Positions 35,049-46,225 are shown, counted from the first letter of the stretch. The stretch: DNA of 64,000 bases from Paracoccaceae bacterium (GCA_024304985.1 JAMWZC010000001.1:682001-746000), one strand, 5' to 3'. Translations and numbers: made by a program. The notes: generated by a model not told the origin, from the sequence alone.

Positions 35049-36958
35049 TACGTCGGCTCAGGTTCCAACCCGCCCGCCGGTTTCACCTTGGGCTTGGTCT
35101 TGGGAATGGCCGTGACGGATGCGGCTGTGCCCTTGTCGGTCTTGTCATCCTCATCATCATTGGCATGGGGCGGATCGCCACGCATCACGCGCTTGATCTC
35201 CTCGCCGGTCAGGGTCTCATATTCCAGAAGACCCTGCGCCAGCCGTTCCCACTCGTCCTTGCGCTCGGTCAGGATGCGGTGGGCGGTTTCGTACCCTTCC
35301 TGAATGAAGCGCTTCACCTCTTCCTCGATCAGCTCCTTGGTATGGGCCGAGACCGAGAACCCCGCCGTATTGCCGGAATATCCCTCATGCGCTTCGGCAT
35401 AGTCGATATTTCCAACCTTGTCGGACATGCCCCAGCGCATGATCATCGCGCGGGCCAGCGCACTGGCCTGCTGGATGTCACCTGCAGGACCGTTGGACAC
35501 GTTCTCCTCACCATATTTGAGGATCTCGGCCGCCTTGCCCGCCATGGTCATGGCCAGCTTTTCCTCGCATTCGGCCTTGTGCCAGTTCAGCCGGTCGATC
35601 TCGGGCAGGGACACCACCATCCCCAGCGCACCGCCGCGCGGGATGATCGTCGCCTTGTAGACCGGATCGCATTTCGGCAGCGCCAGACCGACAACCGCAT
35701 GGCCAGCCTCGTGATAGGCGGTCTTTTCCTTCTGATCGGGCGTCAGCACCATCGACCGGCGCTCGGCCCCCATCATCACCTTGTCCTTGGCATTCTCGAA
35801 ATCGGCCATCGTCACGAAACGGCGGCCCACCCGCGCGGCCATCAGCGCCGCCTCGTTCACAAGGTTCGCCAGATCCGCACCCGAGAAACCGGGCGTGCCG
35901 CGCGCAATGATGCGCATGTCGGCATCGGGGCCCAGCGGCACCTTTGCTGCATGGACGCCAAGGATCTTCTCACGGCCTTTGATATCGGGGTTGGGCACGG
36001 TCACCTGACGGTCAAAACGACCCGGACGCAGCAAAGCCGGGTCCAGCACGTCACGGCGGTTGGTGGCGGCCAGAATGATCACACCTTCATTGGCCTCGAA
36101 CCCGTCCATTTCCACCAGAAGCTGGTTCAGCGTCTGTTCCCGCTCATCATTGCCGCCGCCATAGCCTGCGCCACGCGCACGGCCCACGGCGTCGATCTCG
36201 TCGATAAAGACGATGCAGGGCGCGTTCTTCTTGGCCTGTTCGAACATGTCACGCACCCGGCTGGCACCGACCCCCACGAACATTTCCACAAAGTCGGAAC
36301 CAGAGATGGTGAAGAAGGGCACGCCCGCCTCACCCGCAATGGCCCGCGCCAGCAGCGTCTTACCGGTGCCCGGAGGGCCCACCAGCAGCGCGCCTTTGGG
36401 GATCTTGCCGCCAAGACGGCTGAATTTCTGCGGGTTGCGCAGGAATTCGACGATCTCTTCCAGCTCTTCCTTGGCCTCGTCGATACCGGCCACGTCGTCA
36501 AAGGTCACGCGGCCATGCTTTTCGGTCAGCAGCTTCGCCTTGGACTTGCCAAAACCCATCGCGCCACCTTTGCCGCCGCCCTGCATCCGGTTCATGAAAT
36601 AGACCCAGACGCCGATCAGCAGCAGGAAGGGCAGAAGCGACAGGATGAAGGTCTGGAAGCCCGACTGTTGCTGGCTTTCCGCCGTCACCGGCACGTTATT
36701 CGCGATCAGAAGGTCTGTGACCTGCGCATCTTCGGGCTTGATCGTCACATAGTCGCGGCCATCGGTGCTGCGGTAGCGGATCTGCTCGCCGTCCAGCGTC
36801 GCCCGGCTGACCTGTTCGCTTTCCACGGCCCGGACGAATTCCGAATAGCTGATATTCTGGCTTTGCAGGGTGTTTCCGGATCCGCTGAACAGGTTGAAAA
36901 GGGCCAGTATCAGCAGGAACAGAACGACCCAGAAAGCGATGTTTCGCGCGTTGCCCAA
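35048..36958 (-). CDS. ftsH: Membrane AAA+ protease FtsH
   Basis: This 636-residue ATP-dependent zinc metalloprotease of the inner membrane degrades misfolded and short-lived proteins. Two N-terminal transmembrane segments (about 5-24 and 102-121) enclose a periplasmic domain. Walker A is [13 protein letters not shown] (about 195), Walker B is [11 protein letters not shown], the second region of homology is [17 protein letters not shown], and the zinc site is HEAGH (about 418). A heat-shock-type promoter candidate overlaps the end of tilS. The tilS-ftsH order is conserved in many bacteria. Confidence 0.98.
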   Translation of the reverse strand: MGNARNIAFWVVLFLLILALFNLFSGSGNTLQSQNISYSEFVRAVESEQVSRATLDGEQIRYRSTDGRDYVTIKPEDAQVTDLLIANNVPVTAESQQQSGFQTFILSLLPFLLLIGVWVYFMNRMQGGGKGGAMGFGKSKAKLLTEKHGRVTFDDVAGIDEAKEELEEIVEFLRNPQKFSRLGGKIPKGALLVGPPGTGKTLLARAIAGEAGVPFFTISGSDFVEMFVGVGASRVRDMFEQAKKNAPCIVFIDEIDAVGRARGAGYGGGNDEREQTLNQLLVEMDGFEANEGVIILAATNRRDVLDPALLRPGRFDRQVTVPNPDIKGREKILGVHAAKVPLGPDADMRIIARGTPGFSGADLANLVNEAALMAARVGRRFVTMADFENAKDKVMMGAERRSMVLTPDQKEKTAYHEAGHAVVGLALPKCDPVYKATIIPRGGALGMVVSLPEIDRLNWHKAECEEKLAMTMAGKAAEILKYGEENVSNGPAGDIQQASALARAMIMRWGMSDKVGNIDYAEAHEGYSGNTAGFSVSAHTKELIEEEVKRFIQEGYETAHRILTERKDEWERLAQGLLEYETLTGEEIKRVMRGDPPHANDDEDDKTDKGTAASVTAIPKTKPKVKPAGGLEPEPT

Positions 36959-37015
36959 GGCATGTCTCCCACAAATCTTCTGGTCCGCCGCAATATGCCA
37001 CGAACCTTAGGTCTA

Positions 37016-37043
37016 AAATAGGCAACAAATGGTTTACTTCAAT
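37016..37043 (-). promoter_or_regulatory. Candidate RpoH-type promoter of ftsH
   Basis: Read leftward, ATTGAA (37043-37038) is followed, 17 bases after the TTG, by CCTATTT (37022-37016). This fits the alphaproteobacterial heat-shock pattern CTTG-N17-CYTATNT except for the first -35 base. It lies 58 bases upstream of the ftsH start and overlaps the tilS stop. Confidence 0.48.
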
Positions 37044-38286
37044 GCGAAAGCAGCGTGGCGTGAAAATCCGCGACAATCCGCGCCGACCAGTGTGGATTGA
37101 CCCCGGCCAGCGGTGCCGCGATCAGCCGCTCCCCCTCCCACACCGCCGGCGAGGCCAGCAGCGCCGCCCGTGGCAGCCCCGTCTCGCGCCAGTCCGGGCA
37201 AAGCCGCAGCCCCGCCTCGCCCAAGGCCGCCACATGCAGGGCAGGATCATGCGGGCCATCCAGTTGCCAGCGGCCATCCCAAGGCCGGTCGGTCGCCCCC
37301 GTCAGATCGCGCAGCGCCTGATGCTCCCGCGTGATCCGCAGCAGCGCGCCCTGTCGCAGCACCAGACAGCCCCCCAGCGTCCGTTGCCCCGGCCGCTCCA
37401 CCGCCTGCAACAGCGCCGCGATATCCTCGCGCCGGGGCGGATAGGGGGTCGAGGCCACCCAGACCAGCCCCGCCACAAGGATACGGCGGCGCATCTCGGG
37501 ATGGTGCCGCGCCCATGCCGCCCAATCAAGGATTAGATCGCCCCGGTCCTGCTGCACGGTTATCGCCGCAATATCATGCAGTTGCGCGCGCAGCGCATCC
37601 CGCGCATCGGCCAGTTGCGCCATCACGCGGGCCAATCCGCCAGCCTCGATCCCCAAGGGAGCCAGTTCCGCCAGCGCGCGGCGCGCCTTGACCCGCTCGA
37701 AACGGGTATTGTCGTTCGAGGGATCGTCGATCCACCCGATACCCCGGCCGGTCAGCCAGTCGCGCAGCCGTGCCCGCGTCACATCCAGCAAGGGCCGCGC
37801 CCATGCCATCCCGTCGCGCTCGAAACCGGCCGCCATGCCCGACAACCCGTCCAGACCCGCCTGCCGCGTCAGCCGCATCAGGAAAGTCTCGGCCTGATCG
37901 TCCTGCGTATGTCCCAGAAGGATCGTGCCGATCCCCTGCCCGCGCGCCCATGCCGCCATCAGGCCATACCGCGCCTCCCGCGCCGCCGCCTGCAGATTGC
38001 CGCGCCCGTCCCAGCCCTGCCAAGGCAGCGTATCATGGGGAATGCCCAAGTCGTCACAGATCCGCGCCACGCCCTGCGCCTCGGCGGCACTCTCGGACCG
38101 CAGACCGTGATCCACAGTGACGGCAGCGATCGCCAGACCCTCCGCCCGCGCCGCGTCATGCGCCAGATGCAGCAAAGCCAACGAGTCGCTGCCGCCCGAC
38201 ACGGCGATGCCGGTCGGGGCCGTCCGATCAAGCGCGCGACCGACCGCCGCGACCAGCGCGGCCTGATCGTCGCGCTCTGCCGTCAA
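37039..38286 (-). CDS. tilS: tRNA(Ile)-lysidine synthetase TilS
   Basis: This 415-residue N-type ATP pyrophosphatase converts C34 of tRNA-Ile2 to lysidine. The PP-loop SGGSDS occurs in AVSGGSDSLALLHL (about 23-36). VDHGLRSES, LLGHTQDDQAETFLMRL and the catalytic-domain end WIDDPSNDNTRFERVKAR follow. It overlaps the cpoB stop by ATGA. Essential in most bacteria; its 3' end appears to hold the ftsH promoter. Confidence 0.95.
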   Translation of the reverse strand: MTAERDDQAALVAAVGRALDRTAPTGIAVSGGSDSLALLHLAHDAARAEGLAIAAVTVDHGLRSESAAEAQGVARICDDLGIPHDTLPWQGWDGRGNLQAAAREARYGLMAAWARGQGIGTILLGHTQDDQAETFLMRLTRQAGLDGLSGMAAGFERDGMAWARPLLDVTRARLRDWLTGRGIGWIDDPSNDNTRFERVKARRALAELAPLGIEAGGLARVMAQLADARDALRAQLHDIAAITVQQDRGDLILDWAAWARHHPEMRRRILVAGLVWVASTPYPPRREDIAALLQAVERPGQRTLGGCLVLRQGALLRITREHQALRDLTGATDRPWDGRWQLDGPHDPALHVAALGEAGLRLCPDWRETGLPRAALLASPAVWEGERLIAAPLAGVNPHWSARIVADFHATLLSH

Positions 38287-39224
38287 AGACAGCCCAGACG
38301 GGTGCGGGCCTCCTGCGCCGAGGCGACGCTGGCCGATTGCGGAAAGCGCACACCGACCTCTTGCAGGGTCGTGCAGGCTTCCTGCGTCTGGCCCAGTTGT
38401 CCCAGCGCATCGCCCAGCCGGAACAGCGCCTCGGGCGCGTTCGGGCCGGTCTGGTCGGTGGTGAAGGCCGAAAGATAGGCCCGCGCAGCGCCCCGCACGT
38501 CATTCAGTTGCGACAGGGCCTGACCGCGTTTCAGATCGGCTTCCGCCGCTAGCGGTCCGCCCGGATAGGTCTCATTAAAGGTCGCAAAGAGGTCCGCGGC
38601 GCCGCGAAAGTCACCGGATGCGAGCGCCTCCGACGCCCGCTCGAAGTCTGCTCTCTCACCGACGGCCAGTTCCGCCGTGGGGGCGCTGGGGGTGGAGGTG
38701 GAAGGCGAGGCCGCGCCGCCCGGCGCGGGCTGGATCGGCGAGGCGATCATGCCCGTGGTGGCCGGAGCGGGACCGCCGCCAAGGGTCGTCGTCTCACCCA
38801 GTTTGCCGATGTCGCATCCTGTCTCCAACTCGCACAGGCGGAACTCCAGATCGCCCAGACGGGTGGTCCCGTCCGAAACGATACTGTTGATCCGGAACTC
38901 CAGCTCCTCGGTCTTGCGGGTCAGACGCTGCAACTCGCTTTCCATCACGTTGACGCGGTCCAGCACCGAGCCGCCGGGGATCGCCAAGCCCGAGGCGCCA
39001 GTGGTGGACAACTCGCGGCGCAGGCGCTGCACCTCGACAAACAGCATCGACATTTCCTGGCGGATATCCGCAAGGGTCTGGCTGTCCTGCGCGGGGGCCA
39101 TCTGCGGCAAGAGCGCGCCGCTCAGCGCCAGCGCCATCACCGACAGGCGCAACCGGCCAAGGACGGGCCGCAGGGCCGGGCCGAAACGGCCCGCCCCCAT
39201 CTGACATGCGGAAAGCAGCGTCAT
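38283..39224 (-). CDS. cpoB: Tol-Pal coordinator CpoB (YbgF)
   Basis: This 313-residue periplasmic protein has an N-terminal signal (hydrophobic stretch about 29-43, site near APAQ), a coiled-coil trimerisation segment (about 48-115), a Pro/Ser/Thr-rich linker (about 150-190), and C-terminal TPR repeats (about 195-310). CpoB links peptidoglycan synthesis with Tol-Pal constriction. The start is uncertain: the chosen ATG gives an unusually long n-region, and the alternatives lack a better ribosome site. It sits 13 bases downstream of pal. Confidence 0.9.
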   Translation of the reverse strand: MTLLSACQMGAGRFGPALRPVLGRLRLSVMALALSGALLPQMAPAQDSQTLADIRQEMSMLFVEVQRLRRELSTTGASGLAIPGGSVLDRVNVMESELQRLTRKTEELEFRINSIVSDGTTRLGDLEFRLCELETGCDIGKLGETTTLGGGPAPATTGMIASPIQPAPGGAASPSTSTPSAPTAELAVGERADFERASEALASGDFRGAADLFATFNETYPGGPLAAEADLKRGQALSQLNDVRGAARAYLSAFTTDQTGPNAPEALFRLGDALGQLGQTQEACTTLQEVGVRFPQSASVASAQEARTRLGCL

Positions 39225-39237
39225 GCGAAACCCCCGA

Positions 39238-39759
39238 TCAGCTGGACAGGCCAGCCGAGATGACAGTCACGGCACGGCGGTTCTGCGAATAGCAGGCCTC
39301 GTCGCTGCACAGCTCGATCGGGCGTTCCTTGCCATAGCTGATCACGCGCAAGCGGCTGGGGGCCACCCCGCGCGAGACAAGGTATTCCTGAACGGCATTG
39401 GCGCGGCGCGCACCAAGGGCAAGGTTGTATTCCCGCGTGCCCTGCTCATCGGCATGGCCTTCGATGATGGCGACGTAATCGGTATTGGTCATCAGCCACT
39501 GCGCCTGCCCGTCCAGAACGGTCTGGTATTGCGGCGTGATGCTGGATTGGTCGACCTGGAACAGCACGCGATCCCCGATCGTCTGCTGGAAATAGAGCGG
39601 CGAGCGCGGGTCCGATGCGCTGCCCGGCGCGCCGATGCCACCTGCCCCGCCCGCGCCACCGGCACCGCCAGCGCCCGCGCTGTCGAAACGGTCAGGGTTG
39701 GTGCAGGCGGCCAGCGCCAGAACAGAAGCCAGAAGGATGCCGCGTGTGAAGAGAGTCAT
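39238..39759 (-). CDS. pal: Peptidoglycan-associated lipoprotein Pal
   Basis: This 173-residue lipoprotein has a signal with LALAAC lipobox (Cys about residue 19), a Gly/Ala repeat linker (GAGGAGGAGG), and an OmpA-like peptidoglycan-binding domain with IEGHADEQGTREYNLALGARRANAV and a final NRRAV segment. Pal anchors the outer membrane to peptidoglycan and binds TolB. The ATG at 39759 matches the signal peptide start. Confidence 0.96.
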   Translation of the reverse strand: MTLFTRGILLASVLALAACTNPDRFDSAGAGGAGGAGGAGGIGAPGSASDPRSPLYFQQTIGDRVLFQVDQSSITPQYQTVLDGQAQWLMTNTDYVAIIEGHADEQGTREYNLALGARRANAVQEYLVSRGVAPSRLRVISYGKERPIELCSDEACYSQNRRAVTVISAGLSS

Positions 39760-39862
39760 GATGGGTGCCCCGTTGTTGTTGTGTGTCACAAGAATTTGCC
39801 TGTTTCGTCGATGTCTTTAGCACATCCGCGCGCCCAAGGGAATCGGTGCGCGCGGCCTTGGC

Positions 39863-41188
39863 CTATCTTTGCAACGGCGACCATGCCGGGTCGGATGCGC
39901 CGCCCTCGGTTCTGATCTGCTTGAGATTGCGCCCCGAGATATCCACCGAATACAGCGATGCGGCCCCGCTTTCGCCCTGTGTCTCGCGGGTGAACATGAT
40001 GACGCGGCCATTGGGCGACCATGTCGGACCCTCATCCAGGAAAGACGCGGTCAGCAGCCGCTCTTCCGATCCGTCGGTCCGCATCACGCCGATATGGAAA
40101 CGGCCCTTGGACTGTTTGGTGAAGGCGATCAGGTCCCCGCGTGGCGACCAGACGGGCGTGCCGTAGCGGCCCTGCCCGAAACTGATCCGCTGCGGCTCGC
40201 CGCCATTCGCGCCCATGATGTAAAGCTGCTGGGTGCCGCTCCGGTCGCTCTCGAACACGATCCGGCTGCCATCCGGGCTGAAACTCGGGGCCGTCTCGAT
40301 CGACGGGGTCGAGGTCAGGCGCGTTGCCGCCCCCGAATTGATATCCATCCGGTAGATGTCTGTATTGCCGCCTGTGGTCAGCGAATAGACAACCGTATTG
40401 CCATCGGGTGCGAAACGCGGCGCAAAACTCATGTCGCCTTCCAGCGTCGGCAGCGCCCGCCGCCCGACCGAAGCCACATCCATCACATAGATGCGCGGAA
40501 AGCCGGATTCGTAGCTGGTATAAAGGATGCGGTCCCCGGTGGGCGAGAAACGCGGCGCCAGCACGATGGAATTGCTGTCGGTCAGGTATTGCACATTCGC
40601 CCCGTCATAATCCATGATTGCCAGACGCTTGCGGCGGTCATCCTTGGGGCCGGTCTCGGCCACATAGACGACGCGGCTGTCGAAATAGCCGCCCTCGCCC
40701 GTGATCCGGCTATAGACCGCATCGGCCACCTTATGCGCGATGCGCCGCCACCCGGCCTGCGTGCCGTTGAACTGCAACCCGTCGCCCAGTTCCTGACCGG
40801 CGAACACGTCATAAAGGCGGAACTTCACCGCCACAGATCCATCGCCGCCCACGCTGACCGCCCCGGAAATCAACGCCTGCGCGTTGATCGCGCGCCAGTC
40901 GCTGAACTGCACCGGGCTGTTGAAGCTGGTGATCTGGCTGATGAAGGCGCTCGACGGGATCTCGCGGAACAGACCCGTTCCCGTCAGGTCCTCGGACACG
41001 ACCCGCGCGATCTGGCGCGCCAATTCGGCGGCGGCGGCGTTCTCGGCCACGAAATCCGGGTTGGCAAAGGGCAAGGGCTCGATCACACCCTCGGTGATCT
41101 CGATGCGCAGCGGGCCGCCGGTCTGAGCCGCCGCAGGCATCGCAAGGACGAGCAAGGCCGCCAGCAGGGTCAACACACGTGTCATCAT
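39863..41188 (-). CDS. tolB: Tol-Pal periplasmic protein TolB
   Basis: This 441-residue periplasmic beta-propeller carries a signal peptide (about 1-22, AAAQ site), an N-terminal TolB domain (about 25-150), and repeated WD40-like PD40 blades such as [31 protein letters not shown] and [15 protein letters not shown]. It cycles between TolA and Pal. The ATG at 41188 overlaps the tolA stop (ATGA); a second ATG one codon later is equally possible. Confidence 0.96.
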   Translation of the reverse strand: MMTRVLTLLAALLVLAMPAAAQTGGPLRIEITEGVIEPLPFANPDFVAENAAAAELARQIARVVSEDLTGTGLFREIPSSAFISQITSFNSPVQFSDWRAINAQALISGAVSVGGDGSVAVKFRLYDVFAGQELGDGLQFNGTQAGWRRIAHKVADAVYSRITGEGGYFDSRVVYVAETGPKDDRRKRLAIMDYDGANVQYLTDSNSIVLAPRFSPTGDRILYTSYESGFPRIYVMDVASVGRRALPTLEGDMSFAPRFAPDGNTVVYSLTTGGNTDIYRMDINSGAATRLTSTPSIETAPSFSPDGSRIVFESDRSGTQQLYIMGANGGEPQRISFGQGRYGTPVWSPRGDLIAFTKQSKGRFHIGVMRTDGSEERLLTASFLDEGPTWSPNGRVIMFTRETQGESGAASLYSVDISGRNLKQIRTEGGASDPAWSPLQR

Positions 41189-42333
41189 CTGATCCTCATG
41201 TTCTCGGGATTGAACGTCATTTCGATATCGCGCCACTGGTCGTATTTGTCGCGCGGCAGGCTGAAGCCATTGGCCCCGCAACGGATGATCGCGCGGCGCG
41301 CGGATTCAAAGGCTTGCCGCGCCGCTTCGGCCGATCCGCCGTCATGGCTCAGCATGCGCAGCGTCTCGGGCTGCGGGCGTCCATCTTCGGTCATCGACAC
41401 CGCAACCACAACCGTTGTGCGCAGCGCCTCGGATGACAGCGATCCCACGTTCCAGCATTGCTGCACGGCCACGCGCAGCGCGTCACGCTCGCCGGACGTC
41501 ATGGGCGGGCCACTCTGCCCACCGGCAGCGGGGCTGGCCGCGCCGCCCTCAAGGGCCTGACGCAAGGCGTCATTCACGGCATCGGCGGTGCGGTCGGGCT
41601 GCTGCGCCGGCTGTTCCTGCGCCTGCTGTTGCGGCGCCGGCTCGCGCGGGGTTTCGGCCACGGGCGCGGGCTCTGGCCGCGCAGGACGCGTGCGCGGCCG
41701 GATCGAGGTTGTCGGCGCGGCGGAAGGTTCCTCCATCGCCTCGGTCACGATCCGGGTCGTCGCCTCTTCGGGCGCGCCGCCCTCGGTCTCCTCGCGGACA
41801 ACCTCGGCAGCCTCGTCGGGCACGACTTCCTCGGTCACGGAATCGGCCACCTGCGTATCCGGCTCGGGCGCGGCCACAGGCTCCGGGGCCACGCGCTCGG
41901 CGGGACGCGGAACCGGACGGTCGGATGTGTTCGGGGCCAGCACCACCTCTTCCTGGGGTGGCGGCGCAATCACCGGGGCCTCATCGCTGACCTCGGCCTC
42001 GGCCTGCTGCGGCAAAGGCTCGGGCTGTTGCGGCACAGGGTCCGCGGGCGGCGCCTCGGTCACCTGCGGCTCGGCAGGCGGCGGGGTCGGGTCGGGCTGG
42101 CTTTCGGTGGGCGGCACTTCCTCGGCGGGCAGGTCGGGCGCGGGCATGGCCACATCCGTCGTGACCTGGGGGGTCTGCACACCCGCCATCATCGCCTCGA
42201 ACTCCGCACCGGAAATGACCGACACCTCGGTGACCTCGAACGACTGCGGGGGCGTGTTGAACATGCCTCCGAAGAACATCCACAGGATCAGACCGATATG
42301 CCCGGCGCCAGAGATGTAATAGCCGATCCGCAC
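41185..42333 (-). CDS. tolA: Tol-Pal energy-transducing protein TolA
   Basis: This 382-residue protein has one N-terminal membrane helix (about 8-24), a long Pro/Glu/Ala/Val-rich stretch spanning the periplasm (about 70-280), and a C-terminal domain (about 295-382) with [11 protein letters not shown] and a paired Cys near the end, typical of TolA/TonB-like folds. It transmits the force generated by TolQR. The GTG at 42333 lies 7 bases after tolR with GAGGG; an ATG 57 bases upstream would overlap tolR and is less likely. Confidence 0.92.
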   Translation of the reverse strand: MRIGYYISGAGHIGLILWMFFGGMFNTPPQSFEVTEVSVISGAEFEAMMAGVQTPQVTTDVAMPAPDLPAEEVPPTESQPDPTPPPAEPQVTEAPPADPVPQQPEPLPQQAEAEVSDEAPVIAPPPQEEVVLAPNTSDRPVPRPAERVAPEPVAAPEPDTQVADSVTEEVVPDEAAEVVREETEGGAPEEATTRIVTEAMEEPSAAPTTSIRPRTRPARPEPAPVAETPREPAPQQQAQEQPAQQPDRTADAVNDALRQALEGGAASPAAGGQSGPPMTSGERDALRVAVQQCWNVGSLSSEALRTTVVVAVSMTEDGRPQPETLRMLSHDGGSAEAARQAFESARRAIIRCGANGFSLPRDKYDQWRDIEMTFNPENMRIR

Positions 42334-42340
42334 GGCGCCC

Positions 42341-42835
<495 letters not shown>

Positions 42836-42837
42836 CG

Positions 42838-43533
42838 TCAGCTATCCAACTGACGGCTGAGGATGGTCGAGAATTCATCGGCAAAGGCGCCATAGCCCCC
42901 GATGATCCGATCCGCATCCGCGCTCAGCTTGTTGTAATAGATCACCGCAGGAATGGCCGCGACAAGGCCGATGCCCGTCGCCAGCAGCGCCTCGGCGATG
43001 CCGGGGGCCACAACGGCCAGAGAGGTGTTCTGCGCCTTGGCGATCTCGATGAAGGAATGCATGATCCCCCAGACGGTCCCGAACAGACCGATGAAGGGCG
43101 CGGCAGAGCCGATGGTGGCCAGAACCGTCAGACCGGATTGCAACTCATCCGCTTCCTTGGCGATGGCCACATCCATGCTGCGGTCGATCCGGGCCGAGGC
43201 CCCTGCGATCAGGCCGCCATCGTTGCGATGACTGCGCCGCCATTCCATCATGCCCGCCGCAAAGACCCGTTCGGATGCGCCCGCAGGCTCCGGCCCGATC
43301 TGCTGGAACAGCTCGTCCAGCGGTTCGCCCGACCAGAACGCCTGATCGAATGTCGCAGATTCGCCACGCGCCTTGCGGAAGCGGATCGTTTTCTGAATCA
43401 CGATGGCCCATGTCCAGAAGGAGCACAGAACCAGTATTATCATGACAAGTTTAACGACGATTGTGGCGCGGGCGAACAATGCCCACATGGTGTAGTCCGC
43501 CCCGGCGGCGCCAGCGATGATCTCGGTTTCCAT
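42838..43533 (-). CDS. tolQ: Tol-Pal proton channel subunit TolQ
   Basis: This 231-residue MotA/TolQ/ExbB protein has three transmembrane segments (about 20-40, 135-155 and 170-190). The conserved core TIGSAAPFIGLFGTVWGIMHSFI and PGIAEALLATGIGLVAAIPAVIYYN identify it. TolQ forms the ring around TolR helices and uses the proton gradient to drive outer-membrane constriction at division. Confidence 0.97.
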   Translation of the reverse strand: METEIIAGAAGADYTMWALFARATIVVKLVMIILVLCSFWTWAIVIQKTIRFRKARGESATFDQAFWSGEPLDELFQQIGPEPAGASERVFAAGMMEWRRSHRNDGGLIAGASARIDRSMDVAIAKEADELQSGLTVLATIGSAAPFIGLFGTVWGIMHSFIEIAKAQNTSLAVVAPGIAEALLATGIGLVAAIPAVIYYNKLSADADRIIGGYGAFADEFSTILSRQLDS

Positions 43534-43633
43534 TATGCCTGCTCTGACTATCGGCCGCGTTGGCGGTCCATTTGGCAGGCAAACTACCCTAGTTCAAAGG
43601 GGAAGGCCAACACATCTGCGTCATTCGATCACA

Positions 43634-44020
43634 TCAATGCAACATCTGGCGAATATTTGCCGGCATCCGCGCCGGATGACCGCTGTCCGAGATCACCACG
43701 ACAGTGACAATGGCGTGAAACAGCCGGTCCTTGCCGCGCCGCACCACCTGATCCATGACCAGCCGCGCGCCCGTGACCTGCACCACCTCGGTCTCGACCA
43801 CCAGTTCGTCGTCCAATCGCGCGGGCATCAGGTAATCCGCCTCGACCCGCCGCACCGCAAAGACCAGACCTTGCGCCTTCATCGCGTTCTGGTCGATCCC
43901 CAACCCGCGCACCCAATCGCTGCGGGCCCGCTCGATATAGCGTAAGTAATTGGCATAATAGACGATCCCCGCCATATCGGTATCCTCGTAATAGACGCGG
44001 ATCGGCAGAGTATGGGGCAT
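43634..44020 (-). CDS. ybgC: Acyl-CoA thioesterase YbgC
   Basis: This 128-residue hotdog thioesterase has the catalytic block YYEDTDMAGIVYYANYLRYIERARSDW (about 10-36, Asp and Tyr conserved). It is the usual first gene of the tol-pal operon and acts on acyl-CoA or acyl-ACP in phospholipid metabolism. It lies 100 bases upstream of tolQ on the same strand. Confidence 0.95.
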   Translation of the reverse strand: MPHTLPIRVYYEDTDMAGIVYYANYLRYIERARSDWVRGLGIDQNAMKAQGLVFAVRRVEADYLMPARLDDELVVETEVVQVTGARLVMDQVVRRGKDRLFHAIVTVVVISDSGHPARMPANIRQMLH

Positions 44021-44085
44021 GGGCGTGGCCTTCGGTCAGGGATGGTTGCACGCATTAGCGCCTAATCCACCCCCGACCGCAACCC

Positions 44086-45060
44086 TCACAGCGCGACGCT
44101 TGCCCCCAGCCCCCGCGCCTGTGCCGCGCGCATCGCCACATGGGCCACCGCCAGATCCTGCAACCCCACCCCGGTGCCATCGAAAACCGTGATCTCATCG
44201 GCCCCCGTCCGGCCCGGATGGGTCCCGTTGATCACCGCCCCCAGCGGCACAATGTCGCTCTCATGGATCAGCCCCGCGGCAATCGCATGCTGCGCCTCGC
44301 CGATGGTGACGGATTGCGCCACCTCATCGGTGAACACCGTCGCCGCCGCCAGCAGATTGGCATCCACCTCCTGCTTTCCCTTGGTATCGGTGCCCATGCA
44401 GGCGACATGCGTGCCCGGCTTGATCCAGCCCTTCATCATCAGCGGCTCGAAAGCCGAGGTGATGGTGATGATCACATCCGCCTCAGCCCCCAGCGCTTCG
44501 CGCTCCACCGCCTCGAAAGGCAGGCCAAGCTCCGCCGCCACCGCCGCCAGTTTCGGCAGCATGTCGGGATGCGGGTTCCAGGCCACGACCTTGTCGAACG
44601 CCCGCTGGCGGACGGCCGCGCGCAGCTGGAAGGTCGATTGATGCCCCGCCCCCACCATGCCCAGCACCTTCGCATCCGGCCGCGCCAGATGCGCGATCGA
44701 AACGGACGAGGCCGCCGCCGTGCGGATCGCAGTCAGGTAATTTCCGCCCACCAATGCCTGCAACTGGCCGGTATCAGGGTCGAACAGGAAGATCGTGGAC
44801 TGATGATTAGTCAACCCAAGGGCGACATTTCCCGGCCAAAAACCACCTGATTTCACACCCAGCGCCATCCCCGCCTTGTCAAAACCCGATTTGAAACCAT
44901 AAAGCGCATCCGCATGCCCCAACGCCTCGCGCACCACCGGAAAGTTCCGCGCCTCCCCCCGCGCCATGGCGGCAAAGACCCCCTCGACCGCCGCAAAAGC
45001 GGCCTCGGGCGTCACCACCTGCGCGCAGACATCCTCGGGGATGATCGCAATCTGACCCAT
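44086..45060 (-). CDS. bhcD: Iminosuccinate reductase BhcD
   Basis: This 324-residue protein belongs to the ornithine cyclodeaminase/mu-crystallin family. It has the Rossmann block VLGMVGAGHQSTFQLRA (about 132-148) and GFKSGFD, ALVGGNYLTAIRTAA segments. In the beta-hydroxyaspartate cycle this family member reduces iminosuccinate to aspartate with NAD(P)H, regenerating the amino donor for BhcA. The gene starts 1 base before the bhcC stop region, as the last gene of bhcABCD. The exact function is assigned from cluster order, which equals that described for Paracoccus. Confidence 0.93.
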   Translation of the reverse strand: MGQIAIIPEDVCAQVVTPEAAFAAVEGVFAAMARGEARNFPVVREALGHADALYGFKSGFDKAGMALGVKSGGFWPGNVALGLTNHQSTIFLFDPDTGQLQALVGGNYLTAIRTAAASSVSIAHLARPDAKVLGMVGAGHQSTFQLRAAVRQRAFDKVVAWNPHPDMLPKLAAVAAELGLPFEAVEREALGAEADVIITITSAFEPLMMKGWIKPGTHVACMGTDTKGKQEVDANLLAAATVFTDEVAQSVTIGEAQHAIAAGLIHESDIVPLGAVINGTHPGRTGADEITVFDGTGVGLQDLAVAHVAMRAAQARGLGASVAL

Positions 45061-45061
45061 C

Positions 45062-46225
45062 TCAGAACGCCTTCCCGCGCGCCGACACGGGCCACAGCGT
45101 CTCGACCTTGCCGTTCCTGACACCGACATACCAGTCATGCACATTGCAGGTCGGATCACAGTGACCGGGCACCAGCCGCAGCTTGTCATTGACCTTCAAG
45201 ACACCCTGCGGATCGGCCACAACCCCATGCTCATCCGAACATTTCACGTAGGTCACGTCATCGCGCCCAAAGATCACCGGCAGGCCGCTATCCACCGACT
45301 GCGCCTTCAACCCGGCATCGACAATCGCCTTGTCCGCCTTGGCATGGCTCATCACGCTCGTCAGGATGAACAGCGCATTCTCCCACTCGCCCTGATCAAT
45401 CCGCTTGCCGTCCTTGTCCAGAATCCGCCCGTAATCCGCATCCATGAAGGCATAGGACCCGCACTGCAACTCGTTGTAAACGCCCGAATTCCCTTCAAAA
45501 TAATAGCTGCCCGTGCCGCCGCCGCCGACGATATCGCAGTCCAGCCCCACGGCCTTCAACCCCTCGACCGCATCGCGCACCTGCGCCACGGCAAGGTCGA
45601 TCTTGGCCTTGCGGTCATCATAATTGTCCATGTGCTGCATCGCGCCCTGATAGGCTTGCAAGCCCGCGAACCGCAGGCCAGGCGCGGCATCAATCGCCCG
45701 AGCGATTTCCACCACAGCAGGAGTCGTCGTCACCCCGCAGCGCCCCGCGCCGCAGTCGATCTCGACCAGACATTCGATTTGCGTGCCATGCCGGACCGCT
45801 GCCGCCGACAGATCGGCGACATTTTCCACGTCATCCACGCAGACAATCGTGCGTGCCCCCAGCTTGGGAATGCGCGCCAGTCGGTCGATCTTGGCCGGAT
45901 CGCGCACCTGATTGCTGACCAGCACATCCTTTATCCCGCCGCGCGCGAACACCTCGGCCTCGGACACTTTCTGGCAGCACACGCCGCAAGATCCGCCCAG
46001 ACGCTCCTGCAACAATGCCACATCCACGGACTTGTGCATCTTGCCATGCACCCTGTGCCTTACGCCCATTTCTTGCGCGAAACGACCCATCTTTGCAATA
46101 TTCCGCTCCAAAGCGTCCAGATCAAGCACCAGACACGGCGTCTGGATATCCTTTTCATCCATCCCGATCGCGGCGGGAATGTCATAGCCCACTTCATAAT
46201 CCGACAGGTTCACATGTTTGGTCAT
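45062..46225 (-). CDS. bhcC: Erythro-beta-hydroxyaspartate aldolase BhcC
   Basis: This 387-residue fold-type III PLP enzyme is related to D-threonine aldolase and D-serine dehydratase. The N-terminal PLP lysine is probably K62 in RVHGKMHKS. TPCLVLDLDALERNI begins the barrel. A C-terminal metal site is suggested by KCSDEHG and PGHCDPTCN. BhcC joins glyoxylate and glycine into (2R,3S)-beta-hydroxyaspartate, the first committed step of the cycle. The ATG at 46225 has a GAGGAG site; it follows bhcB by 10 bases. Confidence 0.95.
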   Translation of the reverse strand: MTKHVNLSDYEVGYDIPAAIGMDEKDIQTPCLVLDLDALERNIAKMGRFAQEMGVRHRVHGKMHKSVDVALLQERLGGSCGVCCQKVSEAEVFARGGIKDVLVSNQVRDPAKIDRLARIPKLGARTIVCVDDVENVADLSAAAVRHGTQIECLVEIDCGAGRCGVTTTPAVVEIARAIDAAPGLRFAGLQAYQGAMQHMDNYDDRKAKIDLAVAQVRDAVEGLKAVGLDCDIVGGGGTGSYYFEGNSGVYNELQCGSYAFMDADYGRILDKDGKRIDQGEWENALFILTSVMSHAKADKAIVDAGLKAQSVDSGLPVIFGRDDVTYVKCSDEHGVVADPQGVLKVNDKLRLVPGHCDPTCNVHDWYVGVRNGKVETLWPVSARGKAF

